Assembly: GCA_033964015.1 (NCBI GenBank)
Contig: CM066924.1
Coordinates: forward strand, 24,982,280 to 25,046,279
Reading direction: 5' to 3'
Length of the DNA: 64,000 nucleotides
Source of the DNA: Scolanthus callimorphus
Lineage: Eukaryota > Cnidaria > Anthozoa > Actiniaria > Edwardsiidae
Below, piece by piece: positions 11,004 to 22,610 of this stretch. The notes under the pieces were generated by a model, which saw only the letters and a program-made list of their open reading frames with translations, was not told where the DNA came from and searched no databases. Within the stretch, counting starts at the first letter, position 1, and each line of letters starts with the position of its first letter. A program made the translations under genes and the position numbers.

Positions 11004-12767
11004 ATTAACCTAACTGGATTCCTCAAAATGTGTGCTTCTGTTGTCTAATTGGTTCTAAGTAAAGTGCTGTGGACCTCTAATTTCTCCTGTAAGTAACTAC
11101 GTATGATTATACTACATGTAGTATAATCTGGTAGCTGTTTAACTGTATTCCAGATAAAGCAGTAACCAGTGCAATATTCATCATGCCATTCTTAATGATA
11201 TCTTCCAGTCATCTTTTAGTTATTTTAATTATTTTAAGGTTATTATGTTAACCATTAATGATGACAAGAATGTCATGTCCTAATAAGACGATGCATGAAT
11301 AATTTCCATAAAAATACATAAGCCGAATTGTACGTATTATATGCCAAAACAACAATCAACCACTGGGGAAAAAATGTATAACAGATCTATAGCCGTAGAT
11401 AGATCTATTCATAGATCTATCTGCATAAAACCATGCATGGGGTTTCTAAAGAAATGTTTATGCCGACTGTGCATTTCATTCAGCCCTCGTCATCAGGGAT
11501 TGGGAAGACTGAAGGACCATTAATCCCAGGTTAGATTTCTGAGACGGCCACGCGTTTCTGCTTTGGCACCAAAGCCCAACCCAACGCGTAAATGCAACAA
11601 GGCCAGTTCTTTAGAGGATCGCTTAAAAGATCAAAACTGAGTCAAAAATTAGGTTGTGACATTTATTAGGTTGTGTAATTAACCTTCAATCCTTAGTCAT
11701 TAATCAATTAATTTACCTGGAAGAAATGAAACCTCTAATATAACGAAAACTATCCACCAAAAACAGAGTCTCACAGAATAATTTGTACAAAAGTTACCTT
11801 GGTTAAATGATGACCACGACCAAAAATATACTGCAAACTTATTATGAAAACAAGCCGTAATCTCAGCCAAAATCCCTGTGTCCACAGCAGTTAGCCATAA
11901 GGAAGGTTTGAGATGATAAAACCTATGTCGGATGTGCATTCCGCAGAAAAACCAAATGTTTTAAAATGTTTTCTCCTTCTGCCGCTCTTGTCATTTTGTA
12001 CTCGCCATCTTATCTTGGTAACCAGGCATCATGGGCTCGAAAACGGCCTTACGGCCACAGGTATCCCAATGAACCAGGGACCCTAAACATAACCCCTGAC
12101 GACTGTCAATGAAAAGTGAAACCATTTTGCCAAGGGGATACGCATAACAAAGGTGTATAACAATAGTTTGTTTAATGAGGTGCATTTATTCAGATGTAAT
12201 TAATATTCAGATGTGATTGTTCCATTACAATTGAAATATAATTAGTATAGATGAATAGGGTTATATGATCATCCATGTGATATGGTTGGCATATTATAAT
12301 GTATGCATTTATTTTATGGATTATTAAATGCAAGATTAATGAATGTGATAGAGAAAACCATAAAAAATAAGAAAAAGATAAAATGGAATAAGATTGGTGA
12401 TGTTTAATATTGGGTGTCCTAGCAATATTAATAGTTAATCTACCTATATAATATGGCTAGACATTCCATGGACAGGATGCATGGTGCCTTTTTATCGGGA
12501 CGGCAGGGGGTAGTGCAATGTCCACCTCTCAGGTGGACTACCTAGAGACCTACCGCCGCAATAACTTAGGTGCATACCATAATACATTGATAGTTTTTTG
12601 TGTGTGGATTTGTTTTATGATCTAGTACAAGACTAGTCCAGAAGGAGTGCTTCTCAAAATAAGAAACATACCTCAGGGTGCAATTTCTCAAAACAACACC
12701 CTCTTTGATAGCACGCCAGTGTGGCCTTCTAGGGCAAACCAGCTACCTCCAGGTTGCATGGTACTGT

Positions 12768-12912
12768 AAACTAGGTTTCAGCCATCACATACTGGTGATT
12801 GCCACCACCGCCTTACATCTGCATGGTACTCTGTATCCGGTAATACAGCCATCACAGACCGACGAGGCAGCCTGCATGGTACTGCATACCTAGAAACACA
12901 GCCATCACATAA
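12768..12912. repeat. Three-copy subrepeat inside each 2-kb unit
   Basis: tgcatggtact followed about 30-35 bp later by cagccatcaca occurs three times in succession, with a fourth weaker cagccatcac-like word (tagccatcacatg) beyond. The same block appears in each array unit and, diverged, at 10330-10550. Confidence 0.75.
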
Positions 12913-15900
12913 TGAAAACCAGCAATGTTATGCTGCATGCATGTTACTAAACAGGACATGCCCTGTTGGATAGCCATCACATGTCAACACAAGGTATGTC
13001 CAGGAAGACTGGTCATGTATCATAGTATTAACCTAACTGGATTCCTCAAAATGTGTGCTTCTGTTGTCTAATTGGTTCTAAGTAAAGTGCTGTGGACCTC
13101 TAATTTCTCCTGTAAGTAACTACGTATGATTATACTACATGTAGTATAATCTGGTAGCTGTTTAACTGTATTCCAGATAAAGCAGTAACCAGTGCAATAT
13201 TCATCATGCCATTCTTAATGATATCTTCCAGTCATCTTTTAGTTATTTTAATTATTTTAAGGTTATTATGTTAACCATTAATGATGACAAGAATGTCATG
13301 TCCTAATAAGACGATGCATGAATAATTTCCATAAAAATACATAAGCCGAATTGTACGTATTATATGCCAAAACAACAATCAACCACTGGGGAAAAAATGT
13401 ATAACAGATCTATAGCCGTAGATAGATCTATTCATAGATCTATCTGCATAAAACCATGCATGGGGTTTCTAAAGAAATGTTTATGCCGACTGTGCATTTC
13501 ATTCAGCCCTCGTCATCAGGGATTGGGAAGACTGAAGGACCATTAATCCCAGGTTAGATTTCTGAGACGGCCACGCGTTTCTGCTTTGGCACCAAAGCCC
13601 AACCCAACGCGTAAATGCAACAAGGCCAGTTCTTTAGAGGATCGCTTAAAAGATCAAAACTGAGTCAAAAAATTAGGTTGTGACATTTATTAGGTTGTGT
13701 AATTAACCTTCAATCCTTAGTCATTAATCAATTAATTTACCTGGAAGAAATGAAACCTCTAATATAACGAAAACTATCCACCAAAAACAGAGTCTCACAG
13801 AATAATTTGTACAAAAGTTACCTTGGTTAAATGATGACCACGACCAAAAATATACTGCAAACTTATTATGAAAACAAGCCGTAATCTCAGCCAAAATCCC
13901 TGTGTCCACAGCAGTTAGCCATAAGGAAGGTTTGAGATGATAAAACCTATGTCGGATGTGCATTCCGCAGAAAAACCAAATGTTTTAAAATGTTTTCTCC
14001 TTCTGCCGCTCTTGTCATTTTGTACTCGCCATCTTATCTTGGTAACCAGGCATCATGGGCTCGAAAACGGCCTTACGGCCACAGGTATCCCAATGAACCA
14101 GGGACCCTAAACATAACCCCTGACGACTGTCAATGAAAAGTGAAACCATTTTGCCAAGGGGATACGCATAACAAAGGTGTATAACAATAGTTTGTTTAAT
14201 GAGGTGCATTTATTCAGATGTAATTAATATTCAGATGTGATTGTTCCATTACAATTGAAATATAATTAGTATAGATGAATAGGGTTATATGATCATCCAT
14301 GTGATATGGTTGGCATATTATAATGTATGCATTTATTTTATGGATTATTAAATGCAAGATTAATGAATGTGATAGAGAAAACCATAAAAAATAAGAAAAA
14401 GATAAAATGGAATAAGATTGGTGATGTTTAATATTGGGTGTCCTAGCAATATTAATAGTTAATCTACCTATATAATATGGCTAGACATTCCATGGACAGG
14501 ATGCATGGTGCCTTTTTATCGGGACGGCAGGGGGTAGTGCAATGTCCACCTCTCAGGTGGACTACCTAGAGACCTACCGCCGCAATAACTTAGGTGCATA
14601 CCATAATACATTGATAGTTTTTTGTGTGTGGATTTGTTTTATGATCTAGTACAAGACTAGTCCAGAAGGAGTGCTTCTCAAAATAAGAAACATACCTCAG
14701 GGTGCAATTTCTCAAAACAACACCCTCTTTGATAGCACGCCAGTGTGGCCTTCTAGGGCAAACCAGCTACCTCCAGGTTGCATGGTACTGTAAACTAGGT
14801 TTCAGCCATCACATACTGGTGATTGCCACCACCGCCTTACATCTGCATGGTACTCTGTATCCGGTAATACAGCCATCACAGACCGACGAGGCAGCCTGCA
14901 TGGTACTGCATACCTAGAAACACAGCCATCACATAATGAAAACCAGCAATGTTATGCTGCATGCATGTTACTAAACAGGACATGCCCTGTTGGATAGCCA
15001 TCACATGTCAACACAAGGTATGTCCAGGAAGACTGGTCATGTATCATAGTATTAACCTAACTGGATTCCTCAAAATGTGTGCTTCTGTTGTCTAATTGGT
15101 TCTAAGTAAAGTGCTGTGGACCTCTAATTTCTCCTGTAAGTAACTACGTATGATTATACTACATGTAGTATAATCTGGTAGCTGTTTAACTGTATTCCAG
15201 ATAAAGCAGTAACCAGTGCAATATTCATCATGCCATTCTTAATGATATCTTCCAGTCATCTTTTAGTTATTTTAATTATTTTAAGGTTATTATGTTAACC
15301 ATTAATGATGACAAGAATGTCATGTCCTAATAAGACGATGCATGAATAATTTCCATAAAAATACATAAGCCGAATTGTACGTATTATATGCCAAAACAAC
15401 AATCAACCACTGGGGAAAAAATGTATAACAGATCTATAGCCGTAGATAGATCTATTCATAGATCTATCTGCATAAAACCATGCATGGGGTTTCTAAAGAA
15501 ATGTTTATGCCGACTGTGCATTTCATTCAGCCCTCGTCATCAGGGATTGGGAAGACTGAAGGACCATTAATCCCAGGTTAGATTTCTGAGACGGCCACGC
15601 GTTTCTGCTTTGGCACCAAAGCCCAACCCAACGCGTAAATGCAACAAGGCCAGTTCTTTAGAGGATCGCTTAAAAGATCAAAACTGAGTCAAAAAATTAG
15701 GTTGTGACATTTATTAGGTTGTGTAATTAACCTTCAATCCTTAGTCATTAATCAATTAATTTACCTGGAAGAAATGAAACCTCTAATATAACGAAAACTA
15801 TCCACCAAAAACAGAGTCTCACAGAATAATTTGTACAAAAGTTACCTTGGTTAAATGATGACCACGACCAAAATATACTGCAAACTTATTATGAAAACAA

Positions 15901-18900
15901 GCCGTAATCTCAGCCAAAATCCCTGTGTCCACAGCAGTTAGCCATAAGGAAGGTTTGAGATGATAAAACCTATGTCGGATGTGCATTCCGCAGAAAAACC
16001 AAATGTTTTAAAATGTTTTCTCCTTCTGCCGCTCTTGTCATTTTGTACTCGCCATCTTATCTTGGTAACCAGGCATCATGGGCTCGAAAACGGCCTTACG
16101 GCCACAGGTATCCCAATGAACCAGGGACCCTAAACATAACCCCTGACGACTGTCAATGAAAAGTGAAACCATTTTGCCAAGGGATACGCATAACAAAGGT
16201 GTATAACAATAGTTTGTTTAATGAGGTGCATTTATTCAGATGTAATTAATATTCAGATGTGATTGTTCCATTACAATTGAAATATAATTAGTATAGATGA
16301 ATAGGGTTATATGATCATCCATGTGATATGGTTGGCATATTATAATGTATGCATTTATTTTATGGATTATTAAATGCAAGATTAATGAATGTGATAGAGA
16401 AAACCATAAAAAATAAGAAAAAGATAAAATGGAATAAGATTGGTGATGTTTAATATTGGGTGTCCTAGCAATATTAATAGTTAATCTACCTATATAATAT
16501 GGCTAGACATTCCATGGACAGGATGCATGGTGCCTTTTTATCGGGACGGCAGGGGGTAGTGCAATGTCCACCTCTCAGGTGGACTACCTAGAGACCTACC
16601 GCCGCAATAACTTAGGTGCATACCATAATACATTGATAGTTTTTTGTGTGTGGATTTGTTTTATGATCTAGTACAAGACTAGTCCAGAAGGAGTGCTTCT
16701 CAAAATAAGAAACATACCTCAGGGTGCAATTTCTCAAAACAACACCCTCTTTGATAGCACGCCAGTGTGGCCTTCTAGGGCAAACCAGCTACCTCCAGGT
16801 TGCATGGTACTGTAAACTAGGTTTCAGCCATCACATACTGGTGATTGCCACCACCGCCTTACATCTGCATGGTACTCTGTATCCGGTAATACAGCCATCA
16901 CAGACCGACGAGGCAGCCTGCATGGTACTGCATACCTAGAAACACAGCCATCACATAATGAAAACCAGCAATGTTATGCTGCATGCATGTTACTAAACAG
17001 GACATGCCCTGTTGGATAGCCATCACATGTCAACACAAGGTATGTCCAGGAAGACTGGTCATGTATCATAGTATTAACCTAACTGGATTCCTCAAAATGT
17101 GTGCTTCTGTTGTCTATTGGTTCTAAGTAAAGTGCTGTGGACCTCTAATTTCTCCTGTAAGTAACTACGTATGATTATACTACATGTAGTATAATCTGGT
17201 AGCTGTTTAACTGTATTCCAGATAAAGCAGTAACCAGTGCAATATTCATCATGCCATTCTTAATGATATCTTCCAGTCATCTTTTAGTTATTTTAATTAT
17301 TTTAAGGTTATTATGTTAACCATTAATGATGACAAGAATGTCATGTCCTAATAAGACGATGCATGAATAATTTCCATAAAAATACATAAGCCGAATTGTA
17401 CGTATTATATGCCAAAACAACAATCAACCACTGGGGAAAAATGTATAACAGATCTATAGCCGTAGATAGATCTATTCATAGATCTATCTGCATAAAACCA
17501 TGCATGGGGTTTCTAAAGAAATGTTTATGCCGACTGTGCATTTCATTCAGCCCTCGTCATCAGGGATTGGGAAGACTGAAGGACCATTAATCCCAGGTTA
17601 GATTTCTGAGACGGCCACGCGTTTCTGCTTTGGCACCAAAGCCCAACCCAACGCGTAAATGCAACAAGGCCAGTTCTTTAGAGGATCGCTTAAAAGATCA
17701 AAACTGAGTCAAAAAATTAGGTTGTGACATTTATTAGGTTGTGTAATTAACCTTCAATCCTTAGTCATTAATCAATTAATTTACCTGGAAGAAATGAAAC
17801 CTCTAATATAACGAAAACTATCCACCAAAAACAGAGTCTCACAGAATAATTTGTACAAAAGTTACCTTGGTTAAATGATGACCACGACCAAAATATACTG
17901 CAAACTTATTATGAAAACAAGCCGTAATCTCAGCCAAAATCCCTGTGTCCACAGCAGTTAGCCATAAGGAAGGTTTGAGATGATAAAACCTATGTCGGAT
18001 GTGCATTCCGCAGAAAAACCAAATGTTTTAAAATGTTTTCTCCTTCTGCCGCTCTTGTCATTTTGTACTCGCCATCTTATCTTGGTAACCAGGCATCATG
18101 GGCTCGAAAACGGCCTTACGGCCACAGGTATCCCAATGAACCAGGGACCCTAAACATAACCCCTGACGACTGTCAATGAAAAGTGAAACCATTTTGCCAA
18201 GGGGATACGCATAACAAAGGTGTATAACAATAGTTTGTTTAATGAGGTGCATTTATTCAGATGTAATTAATATTCAGATGTGATTGTTCCATTACAATTG
18301 AAATATAATTAGTATAGATGAATAGGGTTATATGATCATCCATGTGATATGGTTGGCATATTATAATGTATGCATTTATTTTATGGATTATTAAATGCAA
18401 GATTAATGAATGTGATAGAGAAAACCATAAAAAATAAGAAAAAGATAAAATGGAATAAGATTGGTGATGTTTAATATTGGGTGTCCTAGCAATATTAATA
18501 GTTAATCTACCTATATAATATGGCTAGACATTCCATGGACAGGATGCATGGTGCCTTTTTATCGGGACGGCAGGGGGTAGTGCAATGTCCACCTCTCAGG
18601 TGGACTACCTAGAGACCTACCGCCGCAATAACTTAGGTGCATACCATAATACATTGATAGTTTTTTGTGTGTGGATTTGTTTTATGATCTAGTACAAGAC
18701 TAGTCCAGAAGGAGTGCTTCTCAAAATAAGAAACATACCTCAGGGTGCAATTTCTCAAAACAACACCCTCTTTGATAGCACGCCAGTGTGGCCTTCTAGG
18801 GCAAACCAGCTACCTCCAGGTTGCATGGTACTGTAAACTAGGTTTCAGCCATCACATACTGGTGATTGCCACCACCGCCTTACATCTGCATGGTACTCTG

Positions 18901-20024
18901 TATCCGGTAATACAGCCATCACAGACCGACGAGGCAGCCTGCATGGTACTGCATACCTAGAAACACAGCCATCACATAATGAAAACCAGCAATGTTATGC
19001 TGCATGCATGTTACTAAACAGGACATGCCCTGTTGGATAGCCATCACATGTCAACACAAGGTATGTCCAGGAAGACTGGTCATGTATCATAGTATTAACC
19101 TAACTGGATTCCTCAAAATGTGTGCTTCTGTTGTCTAATTGGTTCTAAGTAAAGTGCTGTGGACCTCTAATTTCTCCTGTAAGTAACTACGTATGATTAT
19201 ACTACATGTAGTATAATCTGGTAGCTGTTTAACTGTATTCCAGATAAAGCAGTAACCAGTGCAATATTCATCATGCCATTCTTAATGATATCTTCCAGTC
19301 ATCTTTTAGTTATTTTAATTATTTTAAGGTTATTATGTTAACCATTAATGATGACAAGAATGTCATGTCCTAATAAGACGATGCATGAATAATTTCCATA
19401 AAAATACATAAGCCGAATTGTACGTATTATATGCCAAAACAACAATCAACCACTGGGGAAAAAATGTATAACAGATCTATAGCCGTAGATAGATCTATTC
19501 ATAGATCTATCTGCATAAAACCATGCATGGGGTTTCTAAAGAAATGTTTATGCCGACTGTGCATTTCATTCAGCCCTCGTCATCAGGGATTGGGAAGACT
19601 GAAGGACCATTAATCCCAGGTTAGATTTCTGAGACGGCCACGCGTTTCTGCTTTGGCACCAAAGCCCAACCCAACGCGTAAATGCAACAAGGCCAGTTCT
19701 TTAGAGGATCGCTTAAAAGATCAAAACTGAGTCAAAAAATTAGGTTGTGACATTTATTAGGTTGTGTAATTAACCTTCAATCCTTAGTCATTAATCAATT
19801 AATTTACCTGGAAGAAATGAAACCTCTAATATAACGAAAACTATCCACCAAAAACAGAGTCTCACAGAATAATTTGTACAAAAGTTACCTTGGTTAAATG
19901 ATGACCACGACCAAAAATATACTGCAAACTTATTATGAAAACAAGCCGTAATCTCAGCCAAAATCCCTGTGTCCACAGCAGTTAGCCATAAGGAAGGTTT
20001 GAGATGATAAAACCTATGTCGGAT

Positions 20025-20407
20025 GGACAGAGCGGAAATGACCTGTTTAGATCATTAAATTTAAAATAATAAGGTCAGGTTAACTCAGAAAAGCTTGATT
20101 TTTTGCATACAGACTCCTTGTCGTATTAGAAACAAAATATCAAAAATGACTTTTTTCTAATGGATCCGTCTTTGAGATATTAGGCTTTAAACTTTGGTTT
20201 CCGTGCCATTTTATGGGAGAATTGGTACTTTGATCAGGAATTCTGCAAACTTTGTTCAATGATATCTGAAATTCATATTCTTCAAATTTCTTGAAAATTT
20301 GGAATTAAGCTTTCGGTCATAGAAACTCTTTGTATACGGAATCTTGAGCTTATATATTTAAATATGGCGAAGTTAGATATTTCATTTTTGGTCATTTCCG
20401 CTCTGTC
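20025..20407. mobile_element. 383-bp hAT-like MITE in one array unit
   Basis: The left end GGACAGAGCGGAAATGACC and right end GGTCATTTCCGCTCTGTC are inverted, and tgtcggat is duplicated at 20017-20024 and 20408-20415. Every other unit has a single tgtcggat at this place, so the empty site is observed four times. An 8-bp TSD is the hAT signature; the ends are only loosely hAT-like. No coding sequence. Confidence 0.92.
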
Positions 20408-22031
20408 TGTCGGATGTGCATTCCGCAGAAAAACCAAATGTTTTAAAATGTTTTCTCCTTCTGCCGCTCTTGTCATTTTGTACTCGCCATCTTATCTTGG
20501 TAACCAGGCATCATGGGCTCGAAAACGGCCTTACGGCCACAGGTATCCCAATGAACCAGGGACCCTAAACATAACCCCTGACGACTGTCAATGAAAAGTG
20601 AAACCATTTTGCCAAGGGGATACGCATAACAAAGGTGTATAACAATAGTTTGTTTAATGAGGTGCATTTATTCAGATGTAATTAATATTCAGATGTGATT
20701 GTTCCATTACAATTGAAATATAATTAGTATAGATGAATAGGGTTATATGATCATCCATGTGATATGGTTGGCATATTATAATGTATGCATTTATTTTATG
20801 GATTATTAAATGCAAGATTAATGAATGTGATAGAGAAAACCATAAAAAATAAGAAAAAGATAAAATGGAATAAGATTGGTGATGTTTAATATTGGGTGTC
20901 CTAGCAATATTAATAGTTAATCTACCTATATAATATGGCTAGACATTCCATGGACAGGATGCATGGTGCCTTTTTATCGGGACGGCAGGGGGTAGTGCAA
21001 TGTCCACCTCTCAGGTGGACTACCTAGAGACCTACCGCCGCAATAACTTAGGTGCATACCATAATACATTGATAGTTTTTTGTGTGTGGATTTGTTTTAT
21101 GATCTAGTACAAGACTAGTCCAGAAGGAGTGCTTCTCAAAATAAGAAACATACCTCAGGGTGCAATTTCTCAAAACAACACCCTCTTTGATAGCACGCCA
21201 GTGTGGCCTTCTAGGGCAAACCAGCTACCTCCAGGTTGCATGGTACTGTAAACTAGGTTTCAGCCATCACATACTGGTGATTGCCACCACCGCCTTACAT
21301 CTGCATGGTACTCTGTATCCGGTAATACAGCCATCACAGACCGACGAGGCAGCCTGCATGGTACTGCATACCTAGAAACACAGCCATCACATAATGAAAA
21401 CCAGCAATGTTATGCTGCATGCATGTTACTAAACAGGACATGCCCTGTTGGATAGCCATCACATGTCAACACAAGGTATGTCCAGGAAGACTGGTCATGT
21501 ATCATAGTATTAACCTAACTGGATTCCTCAAAATGTGTGCTTCTGTTGTCTAATTGGTTCTAAGTAAAGTGCTGTGGACCTCTAATTTCTCCTGTAAGTA
21601 ACTACGTATGATTATACTACATGTAGTATAATCTGGTAGCTGTTTAACTGTATTCCAGATAAAGCAGTAACCAGTGCAATATTCATCATGCCATTCTTAA
21701 TGATATCTTCCAGTCATCTTTTAGTTATTTTAATTATTTTAAGGTTATTATGTTAACCATTAATGATGACAAGAATGTCATGTCCTAATAAGACGATGCA
21801 TGAATAATTTCCATAAAAATACATAAGCCGAATTGTACGTATTATATGCCAAAACAACAATCAACCACTGGGGAAAAAATGTATAACAGATCTATAGCCG
21901 TAGATAGATCTATTCATAGATCTATCTGCATAAAACCATGCATGGGGTTTCTAAAGAAATGTTTATGCCGACTGTGCATTTCATTCAGCCCTCGTCATCA
22001 GGGATTGGGAAGACTGAAGGACCATTAATCC

Positions 22032-22610
22032 AGTAGAAAAACGTTAAAAAATAAGTTTAAGTTAAGAACGTGATAGTTAAAAAATATTTTGCAAATCAAA
22101 ATTCAATTGTTTAAAACACTTAACTGTTATTATAATTCAGTTTAGAATTCATTCATTCCTTTAGCTTTAGAATGATACCAAGATCAGCTGTTTCATCTTG
22201 AATTGGCCCAAACTAAATATTCGCGCAATTTATGAAAAATAATACATGTTCTACGGACTCAATTTGTTTCTACTTTGGATATATTATCAGTAGTGGCATG
22301 ATGATCGATTTTAGAGAAAAGAATTTTGGTAGTAATGGCTATAACCATAAACCCTAAGCTTTTCTATGTTGTTTGTTTGGCCAGCGCGCGCACTTTTCAA
22401 CGGGCTTATTTGGAACAAAATGCTCGCGCGACCGTGCGCAGAAGAGATGCGCGGTGCAAATCAAGGAATTCGCCCTAACAAGTGAAAGCTACCAATTCAG
22501 ATTGGCTATCATATAAATTTTAACTTTGCACAAGACAACCTTTAAATTGATACCACTATCAATTTGTTTGCAATTTGGTAATGAAAAATGAGCTGGCTCA
22601 TGGACTATAT
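22032..22610. other. Right end of the 12.57-kb element
   Basis: Sequence between the array edge and the right inverted end. It is not repeated in the array and includes a C/G-rich patch with gcgcgcgcac words near 22385-22450. Part of it (22489-22607) reads open as an extension of exon 4, but this is read-through into the insertion. Confidence 0.6.

Larger units (their letters stand above)
11004..22031. repeat. Tandem array of a ~2,023-bp unit (5 full + 1 partial)
   Basis: Taking attaacctaactggattcc as the phase mark, units start at 11004, 13027, 15051, 17073, 19094 and 21509. Periods are 2023, 2024, 2022, 2021 and 2415 bp, the last enlarged by a 383-bp insertion plus its 8-bp TSD. Copies differ almost only by single-base indels in homopolymers and one 2-bp deletion. 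The unit is AT-rich and holds agatctat palindromes, a gtccacct-ctc-aggtggac hairpin and a three-copy subrepeat. Small frames recurring in each unit have no coding signature. The array ends abruptly at attaatcc (22031). Confidence 0.97.
10040..22607. mobile_element. 12.57-kb TIR element carrying a 2-kb tandem array
   Basis: The left end reads tagtccatgagc and continues to tttcattaccaaattgcaaa. The right end is its reverse complement (tttgcaatttggtaatgaaa to gctcatggacta). The arms are imperfect over about 60 bp, including aattggtag further in. A 3-bp TSD (TAT on the plus strand, 10037-10039 and 22608-22610) flanks it. Removing the element with one TSD gives ggc aat agg caa, which keeps the disrupted exon in frame. 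No transposase is inside: about 120 bp of left end, the array, and 576 bp of right end. The 3-bp TSD would suit Harbinger- or CACTA-type families, but the ends are not diagnostic. Confidence 0.85.

Noticed and set aside
12495..12560. A structured RNA gene in the 2-kb unit (gtccacct-ctc-aggtggac hairpin)
   Set aside because: A single hairpin with no match to snRNA, 5S or tRNA landmarks; insufficient evidence.
11341..22028. Recurring 60-79-residue frames in every array unit
   Set aside because: They repeat only because the unit repeats. They lack motifs, and one is shifted by a 1-base indel in one unit.
10040..22607. The 12.6-kb insert as an intron of the transposase-like gene
   Set aside because: No GT-AG boundaries keep the frame, while removing the insert with a 3-bp TSD does. 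The ends are inverted repeats.
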